A stretch of DNA of 64,000 bases. Origin: Pseudomonas saponiphila (GTDB lineage Bacteria > Pseudomonadota > Gammaproteobacteria > Pseudomonadales > Pseudomonadaceae). A program made the translations under genes and the position numbers. Numbering within the stretch: the first letter of the stretch is position 1; each line of letters starts with the position of its first letter. Location: contig NZ_FNTJ01000001.1 of the NCBI RefSeq assembly GCF_900105185.1, positions 3,368,501 to 3,432,500 of the forward strand, given 5' to 3'. Shown piece by piece: positions 16,945 through 25,621 of this stretch. Below the pieces are notes generated by a model. The model saw nothing but the letters and a program-made list of their open reading frames with translations, searched no databases and was not told where the DNA came from.

Positions 16945-17391
16945 ATGAACCCACGCCTCGCCCAGCTTATTGGTGACTACCAGGCCAGCGTCCGCTGCGC
17001 TGTCGAATTGATGCAGCAATCCGCCATCCCCCTCCCCGCCAGCAACAGCGACTGGGCGGGGCTCGATATTCCGCAGCAAGGGGAGCTGACTGGCGGCATT
17101 CGTTACTTCAAGCACGGCTATGGCTGCGCCGTTCACCTGCCAACGGCAACGGTGAGTTTTGACTTTGGCGAGCAGGGCGAGATCGGTGGCGTCACCCTGT
17201 CCAGGCTCGCCGGCTTTGCCGTGAACCGGCTCGCGCAATACGGTTTTACCGATGAGGATGAACTCAAGCACTGCTTCGAGCAGGAAGTGGCAGCCGGCTC
17301 GCTGGTGTATTCGGGCTACATCCTTTACTACGTCGCGGCGGCCGAGTCCCGGCCATGCAACCGGGTCGATGGCCACACACCTTCAGCCTGA
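16945..17391 (+). CDS. Hypothetical protein, DUF6896-like
   Basis: The 148-residue protein starts MNPRLAQLIGDYQASVRCAV. It contains IRYFKHGYGCAVHLPTATVS followed by FDFGEQGEIGGVTLSRLAGF. The GxGC and FDFG...G pattern followed by an aromatic-rich end is reminiscent of DUF6896, a family seen among stand-alone immunity-type genes. The start lacks a strong ribosome site. Neighbours are unrelated small genes. Function unknown. Confidence 0.6.
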   Translation: MNPRLAQLIGDYQASVRCAVELMQQSAIPLPASNSDWAGLDIPQQGELTGGIRYFKHGYGCAVHLPTATVSFDFGEQGEIGGVTLSRLAGFAVNRLAQYGFTDEDELKHCFEQEVAAGSLVYSGYILYYVAAAESRPCNRVDGHTPSA

Positions 17392-17412
17392 AGCGCTCCA
17401 CGCACTGTCGCT

Positions 17413-18036
17413 TCAGGCGTGGGACGCTGGCCGTCGAGCAATCACATCAAAGCGGTGCCAATGCTTGCTGCCGCGCAGGCTGGGACCATCGTATTCATGC
17501 GCCTCGAAGCTGATCAGATCTAGCCCCTGGAACAAACCACGGGCCTGCGCCTCGGAATGAAAGGTTCTTGACGGGTCGCCCGCCCAATCATCCCGGTTGC
17601 CGAACAGTTGCCCAACGAAGAGGCCTCCCGGCAGCAGAGCAGCCCTGACCTGGGCCCAGAATTTCTCGAAATGCCGCGGATGACAAAAAGGTATCGACAT
17701 GCCCGCGTGAATCAACGAGGCAGCCGGCAATGTCGCGAGGCTTTCAAACTGTTGCGTGCGGGTTTCCAAGCAGACGCCCGGGAAGCCGGCGCGGATGGCG
17801 TTGACCCTTTCAATTGCCGCGCGCTCCTGGTCAATCGCTACGACATCCCAGCCAGCCTCCAGTAGGCCGCGGGTTTCATTGCCGCTGCCACAGCCCAGAT
17901 CAATGGCCTGTCGCCGGCTCGCCTGAGGGCTCAGCCGCTTGAGCGCGGCACCTAGAAGCAATGATATCGGTCGCTCTGTGTGGTGCGCGTAGTAAGCTTC
18001 CCAACCTGACGGCCTGTCTGGATCTCGCCGTTGCAT
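17413..18036 (-). CDS. Class I SAM-dependent methyltransferase
   Basis: The 207-residue protein has a Rossmann-fold motif I (IDLGCGSGNETRGLLE), motif II acidic end (VVAIDQERAAIE), and AGMSIPFCHPRHFEKFW near motif IV. The start at 18036 is fixed by GGAGG 8 bases upstream; an earlier ATG at 18069 lacks one. The N-terminus WEAYYAHHTERP resembles tellurite-resistance/TehB-like small methyltransferases. The substrate is unknown. Confidence 0.9.
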   Translation of the reverse strand: MQRRDPDRPSGWEAYYAHHTERPISLLLGAALKRLSPQASRRQAIDLGCGSGNETRGLLEAGWDVVAIDQERAAIERVNAIRAGFPGVCLETRTQQFESLATLPAASLIHAGMSIPFCHPRHFEKFWAQVRAALLPGGLFVGQLFGNRDDWAGDPSRTFHSEAQARGLFQGLDLISFEAHEYDGPSLRGSKHWHRFDVIARRPASHA

Positions 18037-18108
18037 TCCTCGAACCTCCGTTGAAGACCATGGACTCATTGAGTGCCACGGATACTGACAGAGTTCTAAT
18101 CAAGCTTC

Positions 18109-18594
18109 ATGGATAAGAGCCCCTATTTCACCTACCTCGAATCCCGGAACAGCAGCATGAAATTCACCTCAGCCGGCCAACTCATCGACCCGCGAACCGT
18201 CGGCTATCGCAGCCTGGGCTTCGGCGAGGCGCTGTCGATCCCGGCATCGCCCTATGAACTGCGCATCAACCACAGCGATCTGCCGCCAAGCTTTCTGGAC
18301 GTCGCCGACACCTTCAACGCCGAATGCAGGACCGACGATCTGGCCCAGGGCTCTGTCGACATTCCGGAACTGGCAGAGCTTGGCTACCCAAGCTTCAGGG
18401 CGCTGCTGCAAGAGCATCCCGACCTGGCGGCACGCTTGATCCAGGACTACCTGTATTTCGAGTTGTTTTTTTTCCTGTTGCCGAACTCCAGCGCGCTCAA
18501 GGTGGTGATCAACAGCATCACCAGCGTCCACTCGAGAGAGAACGTCATCATCCTGACCGGCGAAACCTTCGCCGCCAGAAGCGCCAGACAATGA
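18109..18594 (+). CDS. Hypothetical protein next to vgrG
   Basis: The protein has 161 residues from ATG 18109, or 145 from ATG 18157 (MKFTSAGQLIDPRTVGY). It has no signal peptide or membrane segment and an odd run LYFELFFFLLPNSS near residue 120. It converges on the short vgrG with 7 bases between stops. A T6SS-related cargo or immunity role is conceivable from position only. No family recognised. Confidence 0.6.
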   Translation: MDKSPYFTYLESRNSSMKFTSAGQLIDPRTVGYRSLGFGEALSIPASPYELRINHSDLPPSFLDVADTFNAECRTDDLAQGSVDIPELAELGYPSFRALLQEHPDLAARLIQDYLYFELFFFLLPNSSALKVVINSITSVHSRENVIILTGETFAARSARQ

Positions 18595-18601
18595 CCGGGC
18601 G

Positions 18602-19774
18602 CTAGCCACAGCACAGGCAACCGCTGATCAGTGGCTGATCGGGATCGCTTTCAACAAAGGTGACCCTGACTTCCACGCCCGCTTGCAGCGGTGTGGTTGC
18701 ACAGCGCCAATTGGCGGCGCCTCCGAGCCAGCAGCTGCTTTTGTCATCGAAGCGACCTTCGCGGTCCCAGGGAAACTTGACCTTGAGCCTTCCCAGGTGC
18801 CGATCACCGCGCAGTGCCTCGTCGTCCACCGCGACGACCACCGCAGTCTGGCTGCTCACCAGGGGCTTTTCGTGCGCCGAAGGTGGACGGTAGGCCAGGT
18901 CCCACGGCACCAACGTGAAACGATTGCGATAACCCAACTGCTGGCCATCCCCGGCGCCCGGGTTGTCGGCGGCGTACTCGTCCGACAGCTGCGGTTGTCC
19001 GCCTGCGTGGATGACCCGAGTCAGTAGCCATGCCTCATTACGCTCTTGGCCTGGCGGGCCGGGGATGTCCAGAACATGGCCGCTGTGCAGCGCGGTGCGC
19101 GCCCCCTGCCCCTCCACCTGGCGATAAGCCGCGCGGCGGTATTCACCGGTCGGCAGGTTGATTGCTCCGGCGGGCTCGGGCGTGACAACCATAGTTGGCT
19201 CGATCCGCGGGAACACCGCCTGATGATCGCCAAACACCAGCACGTGGCCTTGAGCGCTGTGCTGGAAGTGAAAGTGAATCCCCTCCTCCTCGCACAGGCG
19301 CTGAATAAAGTGCAGATCCGTTTCACCGAACTGGGTGCAGCAGTCACGCTTGGGGTAGGTGGAGTCCAGTTGGAAGCGGTAGGCATCACCGAGGATCCCG
19401 TGTTCTTCGAGAATCAAGGCAACGATGGCCGGCACCGAAAACTGTTGATAGATGCGCTGGTTGGTGCGATGGCGCAAGTAGGACAAATGCGGGACCAGGG
19501 CCAGGTGGTAGCGCTGCGGATGCGCATGCTCAGTGTCTTTGCCGATGTGATAGATGCGTCCATGAACGCCGTTGCCCTGGGTGTCGAAGGCCAGAAAGGC
19601 CTCACTGTCGACCAGGCTTTGCAACTCCGGCTCTGGCCGCTCGCAGACAAACTCCACCTTGAAGAAGTACGGCTTGCCGATCGCCTCCTCGCCAGTGAAG
19701 GCCAGCACTTGAACATCCTGATCAAGTGCGTCGAGTGTCAAGCTGAAGTGCGTTTGATGGGCTGGGCTGAACAT
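18602..19774 (-). CDS. vgrG: Short VgrG-like T6SS spike protein lacking needle domain
   Basis: The 390-residue protein begins at ATG 19774 (GGAGAA upstream; the frame is open further to 19861). It has the gp27-like N-terminal region (HFSLTLDALDQDVQVLAFTG, KPYFFKVEFVCERPEPELQS), the central ETDLHFIQRLCEEEGIHFHF, and the start of the gp5 OB-fold (LGRLKVKFPWDREGRFDDKS, SDPDQPLISG). It then ends in CLCCG. Full VgrG proteins run past 600 residues with a beta-helical needle. The OB-fold has an atypical WLGGAANWRCATTPLQAGV. Either a degenerate paralogue or a specialised short form; no other T6SS genes are in the window. Confidence 0.85.
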   Translation of the reverse strand: MFSPAHQTHFSLTLDALDQDVQVLAFTGEEAIGKPYFFKVEFVCERPEPELQSLVDSEAFLAFDTQGNGVHGRIYHIGKDTEHAHPQRYHLALVPHLSYLRHRTNQRIYQQFSVPAIVALILEEHGILGDAYRFQLDSTYPKRDCCTQFGETDLHFIQRLCEEEGIHFHFQHSAQGHVLVFGDHQAVFPRIEPTMVVTPEPAGAINLPTGEYRRAAYRQVEGQGARTALHSGHVLDIPGPPGQERNEAWLLTRVIHAGGQPQLSDEYAADNPGAGDGQQLGYRNRFTLVPWDLAYRPPSAHEKPLVSSQTAVVVAVDDEALRGDRHLGRLKVKFPWDREGRFDDKSSCWLGGAANWRCATTPLQAGVEVRVTFVESDPDQPLISGCLCCG

Positions 19775-19939
19775 CCACTGTTCTCCTGATGCTTGAGGTG
19801 TTGAATGGACGCAGGCACATACCGCCATGCGCAAGAGTTGCTCTGCGCATGGCCAGTACATTTCACCGAATGTTTTAAATAATGAGCCCGCACTGGCTAG
19901 GGAAGTTGCACAGGGCAGAAGATGAAGAGTCGAACGAAA

Positions 19940-21043
19940 TCAGATATTGCTCTTCACCTTGGTCCAGACTCGTGTGCGGATCCGCTCCAGTTTCAATGGC
20001 AGCGGCTCAAGTGGAACCAGTGTGGCAACTGTTTGCTTGTCTGGATAAATCCACGGATTGTCGCGCAACTTCTGCTGGACAAACTCCGTGGCGTCCTTGT
20101 TGGCATTGGGGTACAGCGTGTGATTTGAAGTCTTGGCAATCACTTCCGGCTGCAACATGTAGTTGATAAACGCCAGGCCTGCCTTGGGATGCGGAGCATC
20201 TTTCAACAGCACCAGATTCTCCGACCAGACCAATGCGCCTTCACGCGGAAGGCTGTAAGTAATCCGCCGTCCAGTGTTGGACTTTTCATTGATGGCCTGC
20301 GCGGCAAGCGCACCATTGGCCCAGCCCACCACCGCACAGATGTTGCCGTCCGCCAAGTCGGCGTCGATGCGCGACGAATCGAAATAACGGATGTAGGGAC
20401 GAATCTTCAACAGCAGGGCTTGGGCTTTCTGGTAGTCATCCGGGTTCTTGCTGTTGCTCGGCAGTCCAAGGTAATTCAGGGCGATGGAAATGATCTCGCT
20501 GGGAGAGTCGAGCATGGCCACGCCACAGGACTGCAGCTTGCTGATGTTCTCTTCCTTGAAGATCAGGTCCCAGCTATTGACCGGCGCATTGTCGCCCAAG
20601 GCCGTCTTGACCTTGTCCACGTCATAGCCGATGCCGGTGGTGCCCCACAGGTAAGGCACCGCGTAACGATTGCCCGGATCATTGACCGCGAGCTGGGCCA
20701 GGATGTCCGGGTCGACATGGGACAGATTGCTCAGTTGCGCCGGGTCCAGCGGCTGCAGCACTCCGGCCTGGATCAGGCCGGGCAGCACATCGGAGGTCGC
20801 CACGACCACGTCATAGCCCGTGCGCCCGGCCATGACCTTGCTCTGCATGACCTCGGCACTGTCGAAGGCATCCATGTGAATGCGGGTGCCGGTGGCCTGC
20901 TCGAACTCTTTCGGGGTTTCCGGCGCGAGCAGCCCGAACCAGTTGTACAAGTACATCCCGGGCTCTGCCGCCCCTGCCGATGTGCTGATCCCGGCCCAGA
21001 GAAGCGCGGCTGAAAAAACGGTTCGCAAAGGTGATTTTCTCAT
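19940..21043 (-). CDS. PotF-like periplasmic binding protein (orphan), second copy
   Basis: The 367-residue protein has a signal peptide ending near SAGAAEPG. It is strongly similar along its length to the protein at 9076 (YLYNWFGLLAPETPKEFEQA, VNDPGNRYAVPYLWGTTGIG, LGLPSNSKNPDDYQ). The PotF ligand segment GWAGDVW is GWANGAL here, and the second acidic site reads VWSENLV, so both acidic contacts differ from PotF. No permease genes are near. It is divergent from the LuxR-type gene at 21182 (138 bp), the same arrangement as the first copy but without a hydrolase gene. Confidence 0.92.
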   Translation of the reverse strand: MRKSPLRTVFSAALLWAGISTSAGAAEPGMYLYNWFGLLAPETPKEFEQATGTRIHMDAFDSAEVMQSKVMAGRTGYDVVVATSDVLPGLIQAGVLQPLDPAQLSNLSHVDPDILAQLAVNDPGNRYAVPYLWGTTGIGYDVDKVKTALGDNAPVNSWDLIFKEENISKLQSCGVAMLDSPSEIISIALNYLGLPSNSKNPDDYQKAQALLLKIRPYIRYFDSSRIDADLADGNICAVVGWANGALAAQAINEKSNTGRRITYSLPREGALVWSENLVLLKDAPHPKAGLAFINYMLQPEVIAKTSNHTLYPNANKDATEFVQQKLRDNPWIYPDKQTVATLVPLEPLPLKLERIRTRVWTKVKSNI

Positions 21044-21181
21044 GCAACATCCTTGTCCAGACGACGTGCCCTCATGGCTGTCGTAAATCCTGCAAGCGAA
21101 TATACCGAGCCCAAGCCAATAGTAAATACCTCCAATTACTTACCCTTGACCCACGATTCCCTAACCCTAAAGGGGTAGAAA

Positions 21182-21967
21182 ATGCCACTCGACCTTCATA
21201 GCCTGGCCTGGCATCGATCGATTGGAAAACTGATCATGCAGTTGAACCGCCCAGACTTCTGGAGTTCGCTGATTCGCACGCTAAATGAATATGTGCAGAT
21301 CGATAACTGGGTTGTACTGATCTTCAGCAATCAGCAGGTGCAAGTGATCAGTCTTCCCGAGATCGCCGATGTGGAAGAGGTGGACGCCTTCACTCATCTG
21401 TATGTAAAGGGACTTTACTTGCTGGACCCCTTTTACATCGCCAACCGGGAAAACCCGCAGAGCGGCTTCTTTCACTTATTGGATATAGCCCCGGAGTACT
21501 TCGTTGAAACCGAGTACTACCACCAGTATTTCGCCCAGTACATTTCCATGGATGAAGTGCAATACAACGTGCAACTCGATGCCGATAGAACCCTGTGCAT
21601 TTCCATTGGCAGCCGGGCTCGTTTCAATCAGGAACAAATCACCATGCTCGACCTGATCAAGCCCTGGGTGATTGCACTGATGCATCAACGCATGTGCTTT
21701 GAGAGTGATCTGGAGAAGAGCCTTGCCGCCCCAGCGCAATGGCCAGAAACCATCGGCCAAGTGGGCACGCAGATCACCACACGGGAAAGCGATGTACTCC
21801 GGCTGTTGCTCAGCGGCTTCTCCAACAAGGAGATCGCCGGCAAACTCGCCCTCTCGGCAGAAACCGTCAAAGTTCATCGCCGCAACATTTACGCCAAGTT
21901 GAACATCAAGTCACAGTCCGAACTCTTCGCTCGATTTTTCATGCCCAAGCAGGAGGTTCTCTCTTGA
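21182..21967 (+). CDS. LuxR-type transcriptional regulator
   Basis: The 261-residue protein has an N-terminal sensory region (LAWHRSIGKLIMQLNRPDFW, GLYLLDPFYIANRENPQSGF). The C-terminal LuxR helix-turn-helix lies at about 195-255 (ITTRESDVLRLLLSGFSNKE, SAETVKVHRRNIYAKLN). It is the intact paralogue of the IS-interrupted gene at 11189. It is divergent from the PotF-like gene at 19940 and probably regulates it. The N-terminus does not show the conserved homoserine-lactone pocket pattern clearly, so the inducer is open. Confidence 0.92.
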   Translation: MPLDLHSLAWHRSIGKLIMQLNRPDFWSSLIRTLNEYVQIDNWVVLIFSNQQVQVISLPEIADVEEVDAFTHLYVKGLYLLDPFYIANRENPQSGFFHLLDIAPEYFVETEYYHQYFAQYISMDEVQYNVQLDADRTLCISIGSRARFNQEQITMLDLIKPWVIALMHQRMCFESDLEKSLAAPAQWPETIGQVGTQITTRESDVLRLLLSGFSNKEIAGKLALSAETVKVHRRNIYAKLNIKSQSELFARFFMPKQEVLS

Positions 21968-22096
21968 CGCTACCGACCTCGATGACGATCCTTCCCGGCA
22001 AGCCGTAGCCCAACCGCTGCTTCGCCTGGATACCTCACGAACCCCGAACTCAGCAACACCCTCCAAGCCCCTCTCAACACGGATGTGGAACACCCC

Positions 22097-22516
22097 ATGT
22101 TTAAAGCCATTCTCTTCGGCCTGCTGTCCTGCGCCCTGGTGCTGCCTGTTTTCGGGCTGGTCATTTCACAGTTTCTCCCTCCTGTGTTCGTGGCCCCTGG
22201 CGAACCGGGCTGGAGACAACAGCACAATCAACTGGTCAGCATCGACACCGTCCAATGGCTGACGGTGCTTGGCTGGGCCATCGCGGCAGGCGTCGGAGGA
22301 TTTGTCGGCACCCGAATCCAGGCGACCCGCACCTTGCGTCCCGCCATCTGGGTCGGGGTCATCATCCTGCTGGTCTGGGGCGTTCCGGTGGGAATCTTCT
22401 TGGGGAACCAAATGGGCTGGGTGCATTTCACCTGCTGCCTGATCATCCTCCCGGCGGTGTGGGTGGGAGGAACACTGGCGCGGATAACGGGTGCGCGTCG
22501 CCAGCGGTTTTCCTGA
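22097..22516 (+). CDS. Small inner-membrane protein
   Basis: The 139-residue protein (ATG 22097) has four hydrophobic segments: FGLLSCALVLPVFGLVISQF, VLGWAIAAGVGGFVG, AIWVGVIILLVWGVPVGIFL and FTCCLIILPAVWVGG. The frame is open upstream to 22085. It has no recognised family. Its last ~35 codons resemble the fragment at 23465, suggesting a former tandem copy. Confidence 0.75.
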   Translation: MFKAILFGLLSCALVLPVFGLVISQFLPPVFVAPGEPGWRQQHNQLVSIDTVQWLTVLGWAIAAGVGGFVGTRIQATRTLRPAIWVGVIILLVWGVPVGIFLGNQMGWVHFTCCLIILPAVWVGGTLARITGARRQRFS

Positions 22517-22636
22517 CAGCCGCCTACGCTTGCCAGCCATTTACACAAACGATTGTTGGGTAATTTCACCCCCGTTTCAGGCGACTGCACCTATCTGAGG
22601 CTTCGTCCTGCGACCTTTCAACAGAGCCAATCCTTC

Positions 22637-23461
22637 ATGCTCATACAGCTTCTGACCAGCCTCCTGCCGTCACTCAACACACAGAACACCAAGGTTCATC
22701 TCGCCCAACACAACGGGATTGACCACCCGATGGACGTTTACCTGGCCGGCGAATTCGACGACTGGCAGTCGCGGCAGTCGCGAAGGAATTTCGAATGCGA
22801 GTATGTGATCGGCCTGGTCGAACTGCCCGGCACCAAGAAATGGCTGCTGGCCGGGGTCTACGACTCACTCAAGCTCAACGAGGCGAAGAGCGATAACGAC
22901 CAGCATGACTTGGTGTACGACTACCGCCGCGTGCCTGAATTCGCCGAGCTGGAAGGTCGCTTAATACTCGACTACAGCAAGCCGCGGGGAAACTATCTCT
23001 GGCTGGAAACCTGCCTGAAAAGCATGGTGGTGTCCTCGCTCCTGGAAAGGCCCATGACGGTCGGCAAGTTTCCCGGGTTCAAGGAAGTCGATATCTCTCA
23101 TCGGGAACTGAACATCATCGTCAAACAAGGCCTGGAGTCATGGCAGACCGCACTTTCCAGCGTGGCGGGCGTGTACCTCATCTCCGACCGGACTGAAGGC
23201 GAGCATCAGCTGTATGTGGGCTCCGCGACCGGCACTGGCGGTGTGTGGGACCGTTGGGTCACCTACGCCCATAACGGGCACGGAGGAAACATCCGCCTAC
23301 GTGACCTGCACGCCCGGCGTGGCGAGACTTTCGCGGAAAACTTCAGGTTCAGCATCCTTGAAATTGCCGACAAGCACACAGGCAAGGAAGAAATGATGCA
23401 AAAGGAAATTCACTGGAAGCGCCGCCTTCTGACCCGCGACAGCGGGCTGAACGGCAACTGA
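22637..23461 (+). CDS. GIY-YIG nuclease-like protein
   Basis: The protein has 274 residues from ATG 22637. The N-terminal ~190 residues are of unknown family (VYLAGEFDDWQSRQSRRNFE, YVIGLVELPGTKKWLLAGVY). The C-terminal ~90 residues look like a GIY-YIG domain: AGVYLISDR...HQLYVGSATG, WDRWVTYAHNGHGGNIRLRD. A late conserved Glu-containing segment is EEMMQKEIHWKRRL. Stand-alone GIY-YIG proteins include restriction or mobile-element nucleases; this context favours a defence or toxin-related role, but that is inference. It lies between a membrane-protein gene and a fragment of that gene's paralogue. Confidence 0.75.
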   Translation: MLIQLLTSLLPSLNTQNTKVHLAQHNGIDHPMDVYLAGEFDDWQSRQSRRNFECEYVIGLVELPGTKKWLLAGVYDSLKLNEAKSDNDQHDLVYDYRRVPEFAELEGRLILDYSKPRGNYLWLETCLKSMVVSSLLERPMTVGKFPGFKEVDISHRELNIIVKQGLESWQTALSSVAGVYLISDRTEGEHQLYVGSATGTGGVWDRWVTYAHNGHGGNIRLRDLHARRGETFAENFRFSILEIADKHTGKEEMMQKEIHWKRRLLTRDSGLNGN

Positions 23462-23464
23462 AGG

Positions 23465-23575
23465 GTCTTGGCAAGCCAAATGGGCCGGGGGCATTTCACC
23501 TGCTGCCTGATCATCCTCGCGGCGGTGCTAGCCGGGTGTGCGCTGGCACGGAGCAAGGCTGAATCATTCGTTTGA
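23465..23575 (+). pseudogene. 3' fragment of a paralogue of the membrane protein at 22097
   Basis: In frame 23465-23575 reads VLASQMGRGHFTCCLIILAA and on to LARSKAESFV with a TGA. This matches FLGNQMGWVHFTCCLIILPA at the end of the gene at 22097. At DNA level CATTTCACCTGCTGCCTGAT is identical in both. The rest of the copy is missing, replaced by the GIY-YIG gene. It suggests a tandem duplication followed by insertion/deletion. Confidence 0.85.
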
Positions 23576-23603
23576 ACATCAACAGTGAACAGGTAGCCCT
23601 TCG

Positions 23604-24386
23604 ATGGATATCCAATTTTGCGGTAATGCAATGCCTGGCAACCCCGCTGCCGGCACCTGCGATGAGTACAGCCTGAGCGCCATTTCCAGCCTGGACGAGT
23701 TGATCGACGTCTATCGCAAGATTGCTAGCAACCACCCGGGCTTCAGGCCCCTCCTCTCCCTGGATGATCTGCCCCAGGCCCGCTATACCTCCAGACATGC
23801 GCGCGACAACCTGGGGCTGGACGATGCTTCGGAACAGGACATCGCCCAGTTACCTGCAGAGTGCTTCGAACAGGGCGAATATCTGGGCTACCCCACCACC
23901 AAAGCCGAGTTCGCGATCATCTGGCGCAACTTCAGCGCCCTGGTGGCAGGTAGCTCGTTCGAAGACGCGTGCGCCCACGGCCTGACCCTTGACCAGCCCG
24001 CTCTGCAGGAATGGATGGACTATCAGGACAACCCTGTTTCACTGCTCGACCAGCCTCTCTCTGCACTCCTGGTTCCCGTCGAGCATGCCTGCCAGGCACT
24101 GGCTGCGTTTCCCAACGGCTATTTCAGTTGCGACCTGGGGCCCGCGCAAAACTATGCGGTAGCCCGCCATTTCGCCCAGGCCCACGGCTATGAATTGATG
24201 GGGGTTGGCGCGTCTTACCTCGGTTTCCTGCGTGCAGCGCCTGCCGACCTGTGCGTCGCCAACGCGGTGGCGAAAGATTTTTGTGCGCTCTACAACACCC
24301 CTGAGGAGAACCGGCAAGCGCTGATTTCAGCGGTCGTCCAAGCGATCCGCGACCGGGCACACCTGTGGCTGCGCTACGTGGAGTGA
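23604..24386 (+). CDS. Hypothetical protein, DUF4253-like C-terminus
   Basis: The 260-residue protein has no signal or membrane segment. The C-terminal part (FSCDLGPAQNYAVARHFAQA, ELMGVGASYLGFLRAAPADL, then AHLWLRYVE) resembles DUF4253, in which the polypeptide ends W-F/L-W after a region about how to choose among identical neighbours. The N-terminal DEYSLSAISSLDELIDVYRK looks unrelated. DUF4253 occurs among immunity-type genes. The assignment is tentative. Confidence 0.6.
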   Translation: MDIQFCGNAMPGNPAAGTCDEYSLSAISSLDELIDVYRKIASNHPGFRPLLSLDDLPQARYTSRHARDNLGLDDASEQDIAQLPAECFEQGEYLGYPTTKAEFAIIWRNFSALVAGSSFEDACAHGLTLDQPALQEWMDYQDNPVSLLDQPLSALLVPVEHACQALAAFPNGYFSCDLGPAQNYAVARHFAQAHGYELMGVGASYLGFLRAAPADLCVANAVAKDFCALYNTPEENRQALISAVVQAIRDRAHLWLRYVE

Positions 24387-24451
24387 CGCGCTGAGAAAAA
24401 ACGATTGATGGTGGCTGGGGTGGATCTTGAATCGAATAGAAAAACGATCGG

Positions 24452-24847
24452 TTAAATCTGCTTCAACTTTTCGGCAAACAGAGCGACTTGGGTCGGGGTG
24501 AGTAACAACGACCCATTGATCTGCCAATCACAGTCGTCATCTGAGGTTGAGCCTAGGTAGATGCGTAAAAAAACCAACCCTGGAAACATTGGATCTCTGC
24601 TGGCAGAGAAGGCCAAGTCCTGACTTTCAGAAAGCCAATCTTGAGTAATGCCTTCTTCAAGTTGCGCTACCAGCAGGAAGAATTCATCCAGCGGTTGCTG
24701 TACATCCCCGGCTGAGTATTTTTCCGAGAGTATTTCTGCCTGCAACGCAGTGCCGGTGAGCCGAATCAGGACACAACCCGGTCGGCCGCTTGGACACGGC
24801 AGGATGGTCAACTTCAGTCCATCCTTTTGACTTATTTCTGCTGGCAT
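24452..24847 (-). CDS. Small hypothetical protein (131 aa)
   Basis: The protein is acidic, soluble and probably beta-rich. The pattern LDEFFLLVAQLEEGITQDWL, SQDLAFSASRDPMFPGLVFL, CDWQINGSLLLTPTQVALFA resembles compact stand-alone families such as DUF6228, often found among immunity genes. The family is not certain. Neighbouring minus-strand gene at 24910 is unrelated. Confidence 0.6.
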   Translation of the reverse strand: MPAEISQKDGLKLTILPCPSGRPGCVLIRLTGTALQAEILSEKYSAGDVQQPLDEFFLLVAQLEEGITQDWLSESQDLAFSASRDPMFPGLVFLRIYLGSTSDDDCDWQINGSLLLTPTQVALFAEKLKQI

Positions 24848-24909
24848 TGATGCTCCGTTGTCGCCTTTATGACTCTCCCAGGATGCGAGAGTCTTTGTCT
24901 CGTAGTTGG

Positions 24910-25452
24910 TTAACGGGTTTGCCAGAGGATAAGGTCGATCTTCTTCAGCTGAGTGAAATGTGCATGATCTGCAACCAGGCTATCGAACTGTTGAATCCAG
25001 TTTCGAGCTTCGCTTGTGCCGAGGAAATCTTGGTACCAGCCCTCGATAGCGAGATAACATTTTTTCAAATCGTCGAGCTTCGTTTTGCTGTTGCCGGTAG
25101 GTGCCTTCAAACCGAGATTTTGCAACACATACATGTCCCAAACAGGTTTGTGAGGATCAAGGGTCGCAACCATCTTGCTGGAGAATGATGGTTCAAAACG
25201 GCCGGTCGCGGCGTAAAGCGCATCAATCACCGTATCGAAGCCCGGCTTGGTACCCCGCAACTGCTCCATAAGCTGATAGTAGGCCTGGTAGTAGACCGGC
25301 GTCCGCTGACGCATTCTGTAAAAGCCGTTATACGCACGTTGGAAGTCTGTATCTGAGGTTACGTTCACCTGCCCGTACCGGTTCATCAACGCTAGGTACT
25401 TTGCAATCCCTGGCTTCGCCTTTTGAATGGCATCCGTCACATCCTTGCTCAT
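24910..25452 (-). CDS. Hypothetical protein (180 aa)
   Basis: The soluble protein has the motifs FYRMRQRTPVYYQAYYQLME, FEPSFSSKMVATLDPHKPVW and a C-terminal KKIDLILWQTR. The spacing and aromatic motifs suggest a conserved, widespread family, but I cannot name its function. ATG 25452 is the chosen start. It lies 168 bp from the tetR gene on the same strand. Confidence 0.7.
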   Translation of the reverse strand: MSKDVTDAIQKAKPGIAKYLALMNRYGQVNVTSDTDFQRAYNGFYRMRQRTPVYYQAYYQLMEQLRGTKPGFDTVIDALYAATGRFEPSFSSKMVATLDPHKPVWDMYVLQNLGLKAPTGNSKTKLDDLKKCYLAIEGWYQDFLGTSEARNWIQQFDSLVADHAHFTQLKKIDLILWQTR

Positions 25453-25621
25453 TTATACGACACCCTCACGATATGAAGGGCATATTGTAGCGTCTGAATC
25501 GCCCCGGTTTTGCTAAAGATATTGAGACCTCCAAAGGAGGCGAGCCAAATAGGCTTTCATCAAGCCCCCCCTAACCGAAAGCAGGCACCTCGCAAGCGCA
25601 GTGCCCTGGCATGGGGCCCCT

